Origin: Saksenaea vasiformis B4078
Taxonomy: Eukaryota; Mucoromycota; Mucoromycetes; Mucorales; Saksenaeaceae
DNA: 64,000 nt
Assembly: GCA_000697055.1 (NCBI GenBank)
Contig: JNDT01002392.1
Location: 186,001-250,000, forward strand
Direction: 5' to 3'
Part shown: in pieces, positions 47,211 to 58,129 of the stretch
How the letters are laid out: the number at the start of each line of letters is the position of its first letter
Numbering within the stretch: the first letter of the stretch is position 1
Notes under the pieces: generated by a model
Databases searched by the model: none
The model's input: the letters and a program-made list of their open reading frames with translations, nothing else
Told to the model about the DNA's origin: nothing
Program-made: the position numbers and the translations under genes

Positions 47211-47959
47211 ATGCGACGCGCTTCCCTAGCAAAAGTTGAAAATTTTATCAATCTTGCAATGAATGTTATCAACTTGCTTATGTACTTGTTGATCCTTATT
47301 GCGTCAATAGTGAAGGCAATAGACGGAACTTTAGCAGAGATTATTCAAGCAATCTATTGCACGTAGGCCTACACGCAGACAAAAATGAAAAAGGAAAGCA
47401 ACCCATTGAATTTCTGACACTATTTTAGCGTCTTCAGTGTCCTTCTTATTATTCATGAATTGACAGCGCCTGATATCATCCAAGTCTATTTTAGGTTCTT
47501 GGAAATCCATCGAGGCAAAGGACTATTGTTGCTATTGCAAGTGGGATGCTTTGATTTTTAACACCACTACTAACCATTAACTCTAGTATGGGTTGCCTCG
47601 TAATGAATGACAATGCGTTCAATATCATCGTTGCTATTTGCAGCTTTACGCTTGGTTTGGTCTATATCATTTTATCTCTTATTAGCTACATCGCGCCACC
47701 TAACGCTTTCTGGATCCATTGGCAACAACGCAAAGACTTCTGGTCAGAAGGACTGGACCTGACGGCCCCATCGGAGCGTTCTCCACCTCCAAATTACCAT
47801 TATCCGCATCCCTCTGCATGGCAACCAACTGTCACAAATACGTATGCCAATCTTGTCTGTCCTTCCGTACAGCAAGCTCAGTCGTCGACAGACGGAGGAA
47901 CCTTATCAATACCGAGTAGGGTAGAGAAAAAGAAAGTCTTAAATAGGATGTATTACTAG
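47211..47959 (+). CDS. COPI-associated-like four-pass membrane protein, 210 aa
   Basis: Exons 47211-47362, 47429-47536 and 47587-47959. The N-terminal half has four hydrophobic segments: FINLAMNVINLLMYLLILIA, VFSVLLIIHEL, GKGLLLLFMGCLVM and FNIIVAICSFTLGLVYIILSLI. The order, with a short RFLEIHRGKG turn before the third segment, matches the COPI-associated/TVP15 type of Golgi membrane protein (where the turn reads GRG-LFYIF-G). The C-terminal ~90 residues are hydrophilic and rich in Pro, Ser and Tyr (SPPPNYHYPHPSAW), probably cytosolic. The second intron has a GC donor (GCAAGT at 47537); only this choice gives the GKG-LLLLF-MGC alignment in frame. Function is inferred as Golgi vesicle traffic; family assignment is moderate. 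Confidence 0.65.
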
Positions 47960-48060
47960 TACCATTTATTGAACAGTTTGTACTCTACGCTAAATGAATT
48001 TTGCGCCCTGAAGAGTCAAGCGCATACTAATGTGTGAATATTTGTACATCAATTAGATAA
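47958..48060 (+). repeat. dispersed repeat copy 6 (head fragment)
   Basis: Only the head is clear: CCATTTATTGAACAG, ACTCTACGCTAAATGAATTT, TGCGCCCTGAAGAGTCAAGC and a trace of the return arm (GTACATCAATTAG). It begins at the stop codon of the COPI-associated-like gene, so it overlaps that gene's 3' end. Confidence 0.5.
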
Positions 48061-49020
48061 CGTCTCCTTATGTGCGAATGTGATCACGGATGCTATGTCC
48101 CACGCGACTTCCTGGAGCGGCTGGTTTCATTGTAACAGTTACAGATAGCTTCAGACGATGTGAAACCTATTAATCGCGTATGGAAAAAAGGAGTCTATGT
48201 TAATTGTAATGCACTGTAGTCTGAATGATAGATGAAAACAAATGGATGATCGCATAGCCGCGGCCAAAGGCAACACATACTGAAGACATAACCTAATAAG
48301 AAACAAGGTCTATAGTTCTCTCTTAAATACGCCCTGTTGTCATTAAACATCTTTTCTCCGTCAATGCACTTAAATCTTATTAAAGTCTGGGTCCCTTAGA
48401 ATATCTCATGTATTTTAACGATATAGACTTCATATCGCATCATTGAAAGACCCAGCATGGGTATATATGTGGAAGTGATAGAACCAGGCTCGCAGACGCT
48501 TTGATCAATCAAACATTTCAAACGCTTAAAAAACAAACGTTCTGCGTAGTGATCACAAACGTCAATATCCTTTTGAATCTATTTTTACGTTGCATATAGT
48601 TAAAATAGCTTCGAATAAATAGGTATCTTTAGTAATAAGAGACGGTAAATAATGTTGAGGGAGACCTTAGATTTTTATCCTGTAATGAAAATCGGATCAT
48701 AGTAACAGATCAATTTCATGCACTTAGCATTAATACAAATAAGATCATATTTTTGCAGTCAACGTTAAGTTGCTCACAGTAGGAAAGGAAACATATTGCG
48801 AGTAATCACGCATAAATCGTATTAGACTTACCGTTACCTTCGGTCGTTTTCATAATCGCGATTCCGTCGCATTCAACTGAATGACCAAAACTAAATGACA
48901 TACGAATGAGTTAATGCCCATTCCAACTGACGCTCGAAATGAGAGACCACTTCAATACTCGCACATCTTTTTGTTTCCTTGGTAAACGGTGCATTATCTT
49001 GGGAATGACATAACGCGCTG
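48061..49020. other. intergenic region, no gene seen
   Basis: About 960 bp of AT-rich sequence. A TTAAATACGCCCTGTT stretch near 48325 weakly resembles the repeat core. No coding frame. Confidence 0.45.
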
Positions 49021-50600
49021 AGGTTGATTTCTCAAGAGGCCTTTAAAAAGGCAGTTTTTTTTTCCTTTTCGTTTTCTTTTCTCTTTCGTTTATATCTTTC
49101 TTTTGGTAAGTTTTTCTTTTATTATTCTCTTCTTTATACTTCTTGTTGTACTCAATGTCGGAGGCCAACATTATCATTATACGTTCTTGTTGTCCTGGCC
49201 AGACATACAAGACGTTGCAAAGAGCTGGCCACTCTTTGCTGATGATGCCGACAAACAAGTTTTTTTTATATTTCTTTTCTTTCTACTTCTCTCTTTTTTT
49301 TTATTCTTTTTTAATTTTATCTTTTGTCTCGTTCTTTTTTTTTTCTGTTACTGCTTTCACCCTTTCGTTATTCTCTTCTTGCAACCAAACTTCCGGTAAG
49401 CTATGTTCCAAACAAAATCGTTTTTTTACGTTACTTTAGTTTCCGGAACCACGCGTATCTCGCGTTTTTGACGCGTTTCTATTTATTTCAACAAGGTATG
49501 CTTTAGGAATCGTTCGATCATTTATTCTTTTCTAATTAACTCCCATTTCAGATCTCGACATGCTCTTTCGAGAGTACGGTCTCCATTTATAAGTCGGGCT
49601 CTGAATCTTTTACCTTTGGTCGAGGGAAGTACCATTCACTTGATCCTTCCCATTCATTCACATGTCAACTGCAGATCGTCACCGACATTACACCATTCAC
49701 TTCTGCGTCGGTGTTATGCAAGAACACAAATGCCGATCAATCAGGTACGCTTTTAGTAGTGTTTGTTTCACAAAGTGTAACCCAGCTATTGTAGTTTCCC
49801 ACTCCGGGGCAGGGACCATAAACGGATCTCATGTACGTTGGAGTTACGGCGCAGATCGACCTTCCTTTCGCTTCCGGGATGATCCCCCACAGAGATTGGT
49901 GCCATATTCCCGCATAGTCTACTGAGTATTTCTCGACCGGTATTCCTCTTCAAAGGTATGTTTATTACGTTCATTTTTTTTCTTATTTACTAATTATTTT
50001 GAACAGACCTTGCGCTACGGGCTACGGTATGGTGGGTAGATAACAACCCGCCATACGTATCCATTCTTTTTTTTTTTAGAGACTCAGGGAAGTTAGACTA
50101 TGCAAATCAAGACCGAGGCTTGACATCATATGCATCGCTGGTCCTTCGATTGGTCGCCGTCCAGTAACTAGTACGCTAGTTGCCGTGCCAAACCTCAAAG
50201 TCGTCCCTAAGGATTTCGGTCCTTTTGGCTGATGGGTTTCTGAAGGAGGAGGAAACTTATTAGTAGGTAACTTCTGTTATCTGGCGCATTGTCTTAGGAT
50301 TTGATGATTCCCGTCCCGGGATGACTCTACATGGTCTTAAGGTGATCTCCTTTTTTTGGGATTTCGCGTGTCCATTGGATCATCGTGCTCCTTTGGGTTG
50401 GGTAACGGCTTCCCGGGTTTATTCCTGGATTGGAGCTTCAGCTGACTGGTTCTCACCTTATGGAGTTGGCCAACACGCGCGGGCAGGTCATGTTCCCAAG
50501 GAGTTATCCTTAAACTACGTGGCAGCGTGCGTTCTTAGGGCAGTTGGTCTTCGGATTGATTGTTCTTTGGGTTAAGCGTCTTGCTTGACTGGTTATCCCT
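49021..50600 (+). other. unassigned stretch with protein-like frames, possible relic gene
   Basis: Several short plus-strand frames look like protein and are separated by plausible splice sites. These are GQHYHYTFLLSWPDIQDVAKS (about 49160-49258), ISTCSFESTVSIYKSGSES... (49556-49740, ending at a GTACGC donor) and SHSGAGTINGSHVRWSYGAD (about 49800-49860). I could not join them with consistent phases into one long protein, and part of the sequence is open in two frames. T-rich runs break the 5' part. It may be a fast-evolving multi-exon gene or a decaying one. A later frame (50321-50575, MTLHGLKVISFFWDFACPL...) is also unrecognised. No function is proposed. Confidence 0.3.
50023..50059. repeat. 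short perfect-looking hairpin
   Basis: TACGGTATGGTGGGT and ACCCGCCATACGTA pair across an 8-nt loop (AGATAACA), with one or two mismatches. Not followed by a T run. Confidence 0.6.
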
Positions 50601-51470
50601 TCATTGGGCTAGCCTGCGCACGTCTCAAGACTTCAGTCTTGTGGGGATGGTAGGTTCCCAGAGATGATTCTTTAAAATACCTCCGTTTTAGCTGGCTTTG
50701 CCTTGAAAGTCGGTTAACGTATGTTCCTGTGGGTCCGGTCTACAGGGTCAGACTGGTTCTAGGCGCTGAATCATCTGGATAGCTTTCACTCCGGTGTGTT
50801 GGCCGACATGCGCTTTAGAGCTTGACGTATGATTAGTTGGGTGTATGCTCTTCTGGTTGTGCGCTCCTGGTTCGAACTGGTTTGCATGACGCCAGAGATT
50901 CATTTCTAAAGTTCGTGCACAACCGCTGGCTCTTGAGGTAAGAGTTGGCAAACCCCGGCACGGTCCTGATGGCATTTGCCTGTTGGGCTGGATGACGTCC
51001 ATCTGGGTTCAGTTGGTGTACGGTTCTGGCTCTGTGGGGGGGCCATTCCGGAGGTGGGTTGAATCCCGCCAACGATCAACCCATGGGTTCCCGATGCATC
51101 CCATGTCACGGCGATAGGATGATGGCGCCGGATCGATTGAATTGTTTGGCGAACGAGTTGAGCAAGACGAACAACAAGAAGAGCAACAAAAAGAATGACG
51201 AGGCGAATAAGCGCGGCGAACTAGCGTGGTGAATAAGCGCGGCGAACTAGCGTGGTGAATAAGCGCGGCGAACTAGCGTGGTGAATAAGCGCGGCGGGCA
51301 AGCGAGGCGAACAAGCGAGTCAATCAGCGAGGCAAACAATGAGACGAGCAAAGCAGCATAATGGGAATCGCGAGTAGCACGTTACCTGTGTCGGGCACAG
51401 CAACAACCCCTTCGGTAGCCTTCCCATAGAATATAGTATGGTCATAGGAAATAAGGAGGTTTCGAATAAA
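50601..51470. other. GC-richer unassigned segment
   Basis: No gene recognised. Composition is visibly richer in G and C than the flanks. Three overlapping minus-strand frames (50748-51109) encode Pro/His/Arg-rich sequence without a known product. A C-run and the 26-bp array lie at the right end. Confidence 0.4.
51205..51298. repeat. 26-bp tandem repeat, three full copies plus a partial
   Basis: The unit GAATAAGCGCGGCGAACTAG plus CGTGGT starts at 51205, 51231 and 51257, identical in all three, with a partial fourth at 51283 (GAATAAGCGCGGCGGG). Degenerate 10-11-bp GCGAACAAGCGAG-like units flank it on both sides (about 51150-51340). Confidence 0.9.
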
Positions 51471-52012
51471 TGTTTGCGTCAACTCAATGTTCTTTTACGC
51501 TCAAGCCGAAGTGCATTTAGCGCTGGAAAGTGATCCGTCTTTGCGCGGAGAAGTGGTTTATTTTGCGTCAATTCTAGGAATAGTTCGTGCCTTGAGGACC
51601 TGAGGCTTGCATTGGAGAAGTTCATTGTCAATGATGGCTTCTTAATAGTTCGTCGGAAAGCAGTAAAAATGTCTCACGATAAGGAAAGCAGTAAAAACGT
51701 TTCAAGATAAGCACAGGTTCACACCCAAAATGATCCACACTTAAAGAAACGCACGAATTTCTTTTTCTTTCTTTGGCCCTGTCTCTTTAACAACCCCGGT
51801 AAGGATGTCAATTTATAAACATACATAATCATTCATGTTTTTCTATCCATCGTTCAGTCTGCATGACCTCTGTCCCGAACCGTCCCGGCTGTGGTGTAGC
51901 CCCTTGTTCACCACCAGGTAAGCAAGTATCATCGCAATCTGCGTTTCTTCATGGACGCGTAGTTTATTTAGAGTAGCGTAGAAGGTTGTTCAATAAACGC
52001 TACGGAGGTTTT
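51471..52012 (-). repeat. dispersed repeat copy 7 (inverted, head shortened)
   Basis: On the minus strand it starts at 52012 with GCGTTTATTGAACAACC, then CTACGCTACTCTAAATAAAC and TACGCGTCCATGAAG, without the rest of the fold-back head. The core follows (GGTGGTGAACAAGGGGCTAC, then ACGGTTCGGGACAGAGGTCA, then AACATGAATGATTATG), then tail A with TTACTGCTTTCCTTATCGTG and a duplicated TTACTGCTTTCCGACGAAC. It ends in AGCGCTAAATGCACTTCGG. Confidence 0.65.
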
Positions 52013-52520
52013 TCACTCGATCTTTTTGGTCTCCGTTGGATGTCGCTAAGGTGTATGCGACCTCGGCCGCCCGTTACATTATTTTAGCTCCAGCGGAGGC
52101 GTCGCATCGCTATAGGTCGGGGGTTCTCCTCTTTCCCGGGAAGAAAAAAGCGGAAGAACAATGTGATGAGTAAAAAGGCGAGGAGATTGTCAATACCCAC
52201 TTAGAAGTAAGATGATGAACGGAAGAGAATACCATTGCTGTGAGTAAACCACCACCGATTGTTCTAGCCAATGGACCACAGCCTGCCTTTAATCCAACCC
52301 TTCGCCTGCCAATCAGTAGAAACAAGCGTAGCTAGCGTGTGTATGTTAGAGACCATCCTTGTGAAGATGTCGCTTTCGCCATCTGCTCACAATGCAAAAT
52401 TGAAAAATCAACCGATCCATGTTGTCAACACATATTCTTTGTGTCAAACTAATAACGACGTCTAACTAACTTGCCATTTTGTGTAAAACCCTGTCAAATG
52501 AAGTAAATGTATTCTGATAG
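52013..52520. other. intergenic region downstream of RRP7
   Basis: About 500 bp. A minus-strand frame (52110-52325) encodes a glycine-rich hydrophobic stretch (GGGLLTAMVFSSVHHL) but lacks a joinable context. No supported gene. Confidence 0.4.
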
Positions 52521-53549
52521 TTAAAAAGGTTTGAACGTTCTAGATTGCTTCAGTTTTGCTATCTTCTCCTTGTCTTCCTCAAATTGTTTTCGTAATTGTG
52601 CAAGTTCTGTTAATCAGACGTGAGCACGATAAAAAACACAAGATTTATACAATTACCATTTTGTTTCTTCTCGCGTACTTGGAATCTGTAAAAATCGAAA
52701 AGTTGCCGTTGCTTCGCCTTTTGCATGTTAATCGAGTCAGCATTGACTGCTGCTACGTTAATCGATCCGTCTGTCAACTTCGCCTTTTTATGACGTGTAA
52801 CTACAACGAAGCCGTCTTCATCCATCTTGTTCATTCTTTCGAGCACTTCACGTTCCTTTTCATATTCGTTCGCCTTAAATTTAAGCATAAACGAGTCCAC
52901 TTGTTGTTGTAATTTCTGCTCATCTGGCCGTGCAAGATCATATGCAAGAATGTATCCTAGAGAACAAAGCTCAGTTACGATCGCATCACACACATGCGCA
53001 CCCACGTTCAAATCCAAGAGGCTGGACTGCTATCTCTTCAGGTAATGCCCATTTTAACTCAGTACGGGGCATACTTAAGACGTTCTTCAGGTCTTTTGGC
53101 GAATTGAAAACGACATGTGCTGAGGCGCCACTGCGAAGAATCGTCCGTAATCCAATTTCTACTGTTGCTTCTGGCTGTTGTTTACCAGCTTTTCTTTTTT
53201 TACCCTTCGGCTTGGCTTCAGGAACTGCTGGCAATGCTGGTACGTCGTCCTCATCGTCTATAAGCCCTGAAGAGGAAGGTGTGTCATGGTAGACGATACG
53301 TTGGATTTGACCGTATGCTGCAAATAAATGCCTCAAGTGCTTGTCCGTGGCGTCAACTGGCAGATTGACAATAAATAGCGTTCGATCAGTAGCAGCAAGT
53401 TCGGAGGGCGCTCGTAAAACATGCTTCTTCATATACATATAGTGGCGACATCGATCCTTCAAAAGTACTGGAACAATCTTGAAACCACAGAATTCGTCCA
53501 AGTGCTTTGGTACTTTTGATATTTTGGTGGATTCTTTCTTTTTTAACAT
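52521..53549 (-). CDS. RRP7: ribosomal RNA processing protein RRP7, 309 aa
   Basis: Nucleolar factor needed for 18S rRNA maturation within the small-subunit processome. Exons 53549-53006, 52956-52657 and 52606-52521. The N-terminal half contains an RNA-recognition-like fold: RTLFIVNLPVDATDKHLRHL (RNP2-like) and SGASAHVVFNSPKDLKNVL (RNP1-like), interrupted by a basic insertion (KPKGKKRKAGKQQ). The C-terminal RRP7 domain includes LARPDEQKLQQQVDSFMLKF, GFVVVTRHKK and the signature end FYRFQVREKKQN-ELAQLRKQFEEDKEKI, finishing SRTFKPF. The length matches the family. It is transcribed away from the DnaJ gene. Confidence 0.92.
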
Positions 53550-53693
53550 GGGAACGCCGGTTAATTGTTCAGAAAAAAAGGCTCACGATAAAGGCATTGT
53601 GTGACTCGAATTACTTGTAGTAGAATGGCTTAGCGGAATGGCCTTGAACCGAAGTTCACAACCGAAGTCGCTTGTTGAAACCGCAGTGCAAAA
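53550..53693. promoter_or_regulatory. shared upstream region of RRP7 and the DnaJ gene
   Basis: The two start codons are 144 bp apart in opposite directions, so both core promoters must lie here or overlap the leaders. No clear TATA box is visible. Confidence 0.6.
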
Positions 53694-55210
53694 ATGATAA
53701 TATACGAATCACGGCGCCCAGAACCCTATATAAAGACGACATGCAAGGAATGCTTCACGTCTTTAGAATTCCTGCCCAAAACTGGCTTAAAAAGCCAAAA
53801 GGTAGAAGTCAAATGCTGGGCATGCTCCAAAGTTGTAAGCTACGAACTCGATGCAACTGGCGCAAACGTCAAAAACAATACCACCAAGTCAAGTTCGGGA
53901 AGAAGAAAAGGTTCAGGTAGGTCTTTACGAGCATTAAATATGCGAAAAGAAAGGAGGGGCTTTTGTTATTTACAATGTATCCATAGACCAGAACCCGTTG
54001 TCCACAGAGTACTATGACCTCCTTGGCGTATCCATTACTGCAACAGGCGATGAAATTAAGAAAGCGTATCGTAAATTAGCTATCAAATATCATCCAGACA
54101 AAAATCCCAACGATCCTACTGCCGAAGAGAAGGTAAACGGATAAAAAAAACAAACAAATCCATACTTACTCATGTAAATGAATGTCAAAGTTCAAAAAAA
54201 TATCCGAAGCATATCAAGTGTTGTCTGATCCCAAACTACGAAAGAGGTATAACGAATTTGGTGAAGAAAATGGTGTCAAGCCTGACGGTGGATTTGGTAA
54301 AGTTCCTTTTGTGTTTATGATGAGGCAGAATACTAAGAAGTCATGGTAGTTGATCCTGAGGAATTCTTCAGACAATCGTTCGGTGGCGATCGCTTTGTGG
54401 ACATCATTGGTGAAATTTCAATCGGTCGTGATATGCGTGAAGCATTAGAAAAGGCAGAAAACGAAGGAGAAGAAAATGAAGCGATGACACCTGAGCAAAA
54501 AGCGGAACGAGAGGCAGAAAAAAGGAAACAGGAACAAGAACGTGAGGAAACGAGAAGTAAACGTGTCGACGTTCTTGCCGAAAAATTGATCAAGAAGCTC
54601 AGCTTATACACCGAGCTTCCAGATACCTCACCGAAATCTGTCGCAGCGTTTACAGAGATAATCAAGATTGAAGCTGAAGACTTGAAACGAGAAAATTATG
54701 GCACAGAGCTGCTGCATGCCATTGGTTACACGTACACAGCTAAAGCAAATCAGTACCTTGGCAAAAATGTTGCCTTCGGCTTGGGAGGGATGTTCCATAC
54801 AATGAAAGAGAAAGGTTATATTTTCAGTGAGACCGTTGGAACCCTTCGAACAGCATTGGATCTCCAATCTAGTTTCCAGGAACTGCAGAAAGAAGGCTTA
54901 TCGGAAGAGGAAAGAAATAAACTGGAACAAGCGGCCGCAGAAAAGGTAAGCTGAGTAAAAAAAAAAAAAAAGAAACAAGTGATTTTGACTCTTGAACGAC
55001 CTACAGGGACTGCAAGCCATTTGGCGAGGGTCGAAATTTGAGGTGGAAAGCGTTTTACGCGATGTGTGTGACAAGGTCTTAAGTGATAGTTCTGTTACCA
55101 AGGAAACGCGAAAGCTGCGTGCGTCAGGACTTAGAATTATTGGCAGCATATACCAGGAAGTGCGCGCGGATACGACGGAACAAGAGGTTCCTTTGACGTC
55201 AAAAGCGTGA
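53694..55210 (+). CDS. J-domain cochaperone with N-terminal Cys4 motif and DNAJ-X domain, 424 aa
   Basis: Hsp70 cochaperone. Exons 53694-53916, 53987-54132, 54191-54296, 54350-54945 and 55007-55210. Residues 1-75 carry a C-x2-C-x20-C-x2-C motif (Cys 17, 20, 41, 44: CKEC ... CWAC) that could bind zinc, followed by a basic, Ser-rich linker. The J domain runs from EYYDLLGVS to [11 protein letters not shown] with the catalytic HPD in [28 protein letters not shown] and the rest match the DNAJ-X domain of Caj1/Djp1-type proteins, with a charged coiled segment ([20 protein letters not shown]) and the helical [20 protein letters not shown] end. Yeast Djp1 aids peroxisomal import and Caj1 acts at the plasma membrane; the role here is not decided. 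The N-terminal Cys4 module is an uncommon addition. Confidence 0.9.
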
Positions 55211-56804
55211 TAGTAGATTTGAGGCGCATGTCACTTTTTTTGAATAATAGTCTTTGAGTCTATTGGACATGTTTCGCGGGATATGTAATTTGCTTGCCGA
55301 TTGTGAAGCGTTGGTGCTCGCAATATATAAAGGGAACCTTTTCTGTTGGTTGAACAAAACGGCCTACGTTTTCTTTTACTTTTCTTCGCTACGCTATATT
55401 ATTTATTTCCTTTATTTTATTCCAAACGCTGCTGTTGTTCTGTTAATATTTACTCTCTCACGTAACACAACTCTATTTCCCTTTTCTTTCATATTCTTTT
55501 CAAGGAAAAAAAGTCAGCTATTGATTTTTTTTTATATTTGTTTACAAACTTTTAATTTCAATTCAACTAAGAAACACCGCGATAAACTTTCGATAGTAGT
55601 CAGGTAACATCCGTCTTTGCAAGAAAAAGCGCATTTTTTTGGGGGCATTTTTTTAATCGATAATAGTTTTTGGTGACAATGAAGCTATACATTGATATCC
55701 CGTTCTAATCTATGGAATCTAATAGGATCCTTCTTCGTTGTCGCGAGATGAATGCATCTACTCCGATCGGGAAACACAAAGAAGATGAGCCCCAACTATT
55801 ACCAGGCCCCCCGACACGCGGTGGCAGGTAACTCGCTGCAAAACATACAAGTGTTAAGGATGAATTGATGACAAGGAAAATATAACGACGTATGACTTAC
55901 CTACCACCGCGCATTGCATCTTTTTGTCAGTCAAGGGGATAGCCGGATGGTCGAATGATGACCTCACGTCGATGCACTGAGTTAATCGAGGAAAGGGAAA
56001 GTCGGTTTGTTCAAACTAATCGTGATGGAAGGTAATAGAAGGAACTTACAGAGGTACGCCCGACGCGAAATAATAGAGACTGCCTTGATGTACAACCAGC
56101 AGAATCTGCTGGTGCTGCCGTCGTGTCTCCTTCACCGCATCCATTCGCGTTTTGATAACCTGAGGAAAGTTGTCTCCTACCGAGAGAAAATCACAGTCCG
56201 TATCATCATCATATGGTTCAGATGCAAGCGATCAAATCTTCAATGCTGATGCCCAAAAAGAGAAGATAGTGTAAAGAAACGATGGTGAGGATAGTAACAT
56301 ACCCGTCGGAAAGGAGAAACTTTGAAGGAGAGGAGAAGGAGAAAAAGGAATCGGATCGCATGTGGTATGTTGCTTCACAGATACGCTTGTAGCATGGGAA
56401 AGAAGGTAAGAGGAAAAGTAGCACGATGAGTTGGATTTGGCAACTTTGTTGTTTATATTTTCCCCCTCTTTTTCATTGGGTCGCACTTCGCGTTCTTCAA
56501 CACCTTGGCGATAAAAAAAAACCACTCAAGTCCGCAACCCTTCCTTTTTTTTTTCAGAAGAAAGTATACTTGATCGCTTTTTTCCACTCTATCTATTTAT
56601 ATGTAATGATTGTGGCACAAAGAGAAACCTGCTATCCAGACGCATGCTTGATAGGCAACAACTTTAACAGTTGTTCGCTTTTTCATCGCTGGTAACCATC
56701 GCTTAACGTTCCGACATTCACACTCCGCATCTTGTGACTATGTTTTACCGCCAGTCGCTTTCAGATTCGTTTCTTGTGTCTTCTTCTTTGATATTGAACA
56801 CATC
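55211..56804. other. intergenic region, no gene recognised
   Basis: About 1.6 kb. A short frame starting at 55750 (MNASTPIGKHKEDEPQL...GPPTRGGR) ends at a plausible GT donor, but I found no next exon. A pair of inverted 15-mers is listed separately. The 3' part should hold the KIN17 promoter. Confidence 0.4.
55817..55911. repeat. inverted 15-bp repeat pair
   Basis: CGCGGTGGCAGGTAA (55817-55831) and TTACCTACCACCGCG (55897-55911) are reverse complements at 14 of 15 positions, 65 bp apart. Each contains a GGTAA that could act as a splice donor on its strand. Confidence 0.7.
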
Positions 56805-57720
56805 ATGGGCAAAAGCGGCGGTTTTCTCACACCCAAAGCAATTGCTAATCGAATCAAGGCTAAAGGCCTTACGAAACTCAAATACTACTGCCAAATTTGT
56901 GAAAAAGCTTGTCGTGATGCGAACGGTTTTAAATGCCACACCATGTCCGAATCGCATCAACGGCAGATGCTTTTGGTCGCTCAGAGTCCGGGCAAATACA
57001 TCCACAGCTTTTCAGATCAGTTTAAGCGGGAATTCATCAGTATTCTCTCACGACGTCATGGAACGAAACGAGTATTTGCCAATAATGTCTACCAGGAATA
57101 CATTGCCGATCGCCACCATCTCCACATGAATGCAACACGCTGGACATCGCTCGCCGAGTTTGTTAAGCATCTTGGACGAGAAGGTATCTGTCATGTGGAT
57201 GAAACGGAAAGGGGATTTTATATTGCATGGATTGATAATAGTCCAAAGACACTTGCAAAACAGGTACAGTACAGAGCCCGCGTTGCACATCGTACTTACT
57301 GTTCATGTATAGGCTGCTATCCAAAAGATGGAAAGAATGGCAAAGGATGACGAGGAGCGTGATCTGGAGACCTTACAGAAACAAATTGAACGAGCTACCC
57401 AGGTGGCGGAAGAACGAGGAGTTACTGAACAACAGGCTTCGGAACTCAAACGAGAAGAAACTCAAGGAAAAATTAAACTTAGCTTGTCTCTCAAACCCAC
57501 TGCACCAGCAAGTTCTGAATCCAGTAAGGGAACTGGTAGTAGTAAAATGAAATCAATGATGCTGGGCGGTCTAAAGAAACAAGGAGGTGGTCTTTCCGGA
57601 TTAGCCAAAAGCTCTACGCAGTCTACAGGAGGAAACGTCAAAATTAGCACTAGCTTTGGCAAACGCAAAGCAGAGGATGCGCCAGAAGAATCTGGCTCTA
57701 AAAAGACAAAGTCCCAGTAG
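56805..57720 (+). CDS. KIN17: KIN17 DNA/RNA-binding protein, 288 aa
   Basis: Conserved nuclear protein associated with the spliceosome and DNA replication/repair. Two exons (56805-57263, 57313-57720). The start MGKSGGFLTPKAIANRIKAKG is highly conserved. A C2H2 zinc finger follows: YYCQICEKACRDANGFKCHTMSESHQ. The winged-helix region includes FSDQFKREFISILSRRHGTKRV, NNVYQEYIADRHHLHMNATRW and WTSLAEFVKHLGREGICHVDE. The C-terminal part after DNSPKTLAKQ is a coiled segment (MERMAKDDEERDLETLQKQI) and a Ser/Lys-rich tail with a putative NLS (FGKRKAEDAPEE, KKTKSQ). The animal-type C-terminal SH3/KOW domains are absent, as in other fungal members. Confidence 0.95.
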
Positions 57721-58129
57721 TGTCTCTTCGTCTAGGGACCATTATGTACATACCAATTTCCTTCCCATCAGTTCAACATAAACCGTAGTTCCTTCATCTT
57801 CGTTTACTCCTAATGAAGATCTATTTTTATAATATGTATTCTATAAGCCATTCTTACTTCATATTGACCGTCTACAGTGGATTCTGCCATTGAGTACGAA
57901 TATGCTGTCCCCTTTTTGCGTTGCGAAGGGTTATTTTTTTTTGCCGTAGTTTTGGGAGTTCTTGGAAAGAGAACCTTGAATCGCTTCAAAGTCGAGCGCC
58001 CTTAGCAGTACATTGCAAGATCAAAATACACGGTAAACTAGTAGTCCATTAAGTAGTTTGAAACATTGCTGTCAGTCGCTGTTTTATTGAAAGACACTAG
58101 GCGCTAATGTCAAACAGGGAAACGCCAAT
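57721..58129. other. KIN17 downstream region
   Basis: About 410 bp including the 3' UTR. No ORF or repeat match that I can support. Confidence 0.45.

Noticed and set aside
52110..52325. Glycine-rich hydrophobic minus-strand frame (71 codons)
   Set aside because: No plausible upstream exon or start context, and it lies next to a repeat copy; kept only as a remark.
53620..53692. Perfect A-box match TGGCTTAGCGG in the RRP7/DnaJ promoter region
   Set aside because: No B box or cloverleaf follows; chance match inside a bidirectional promoter.
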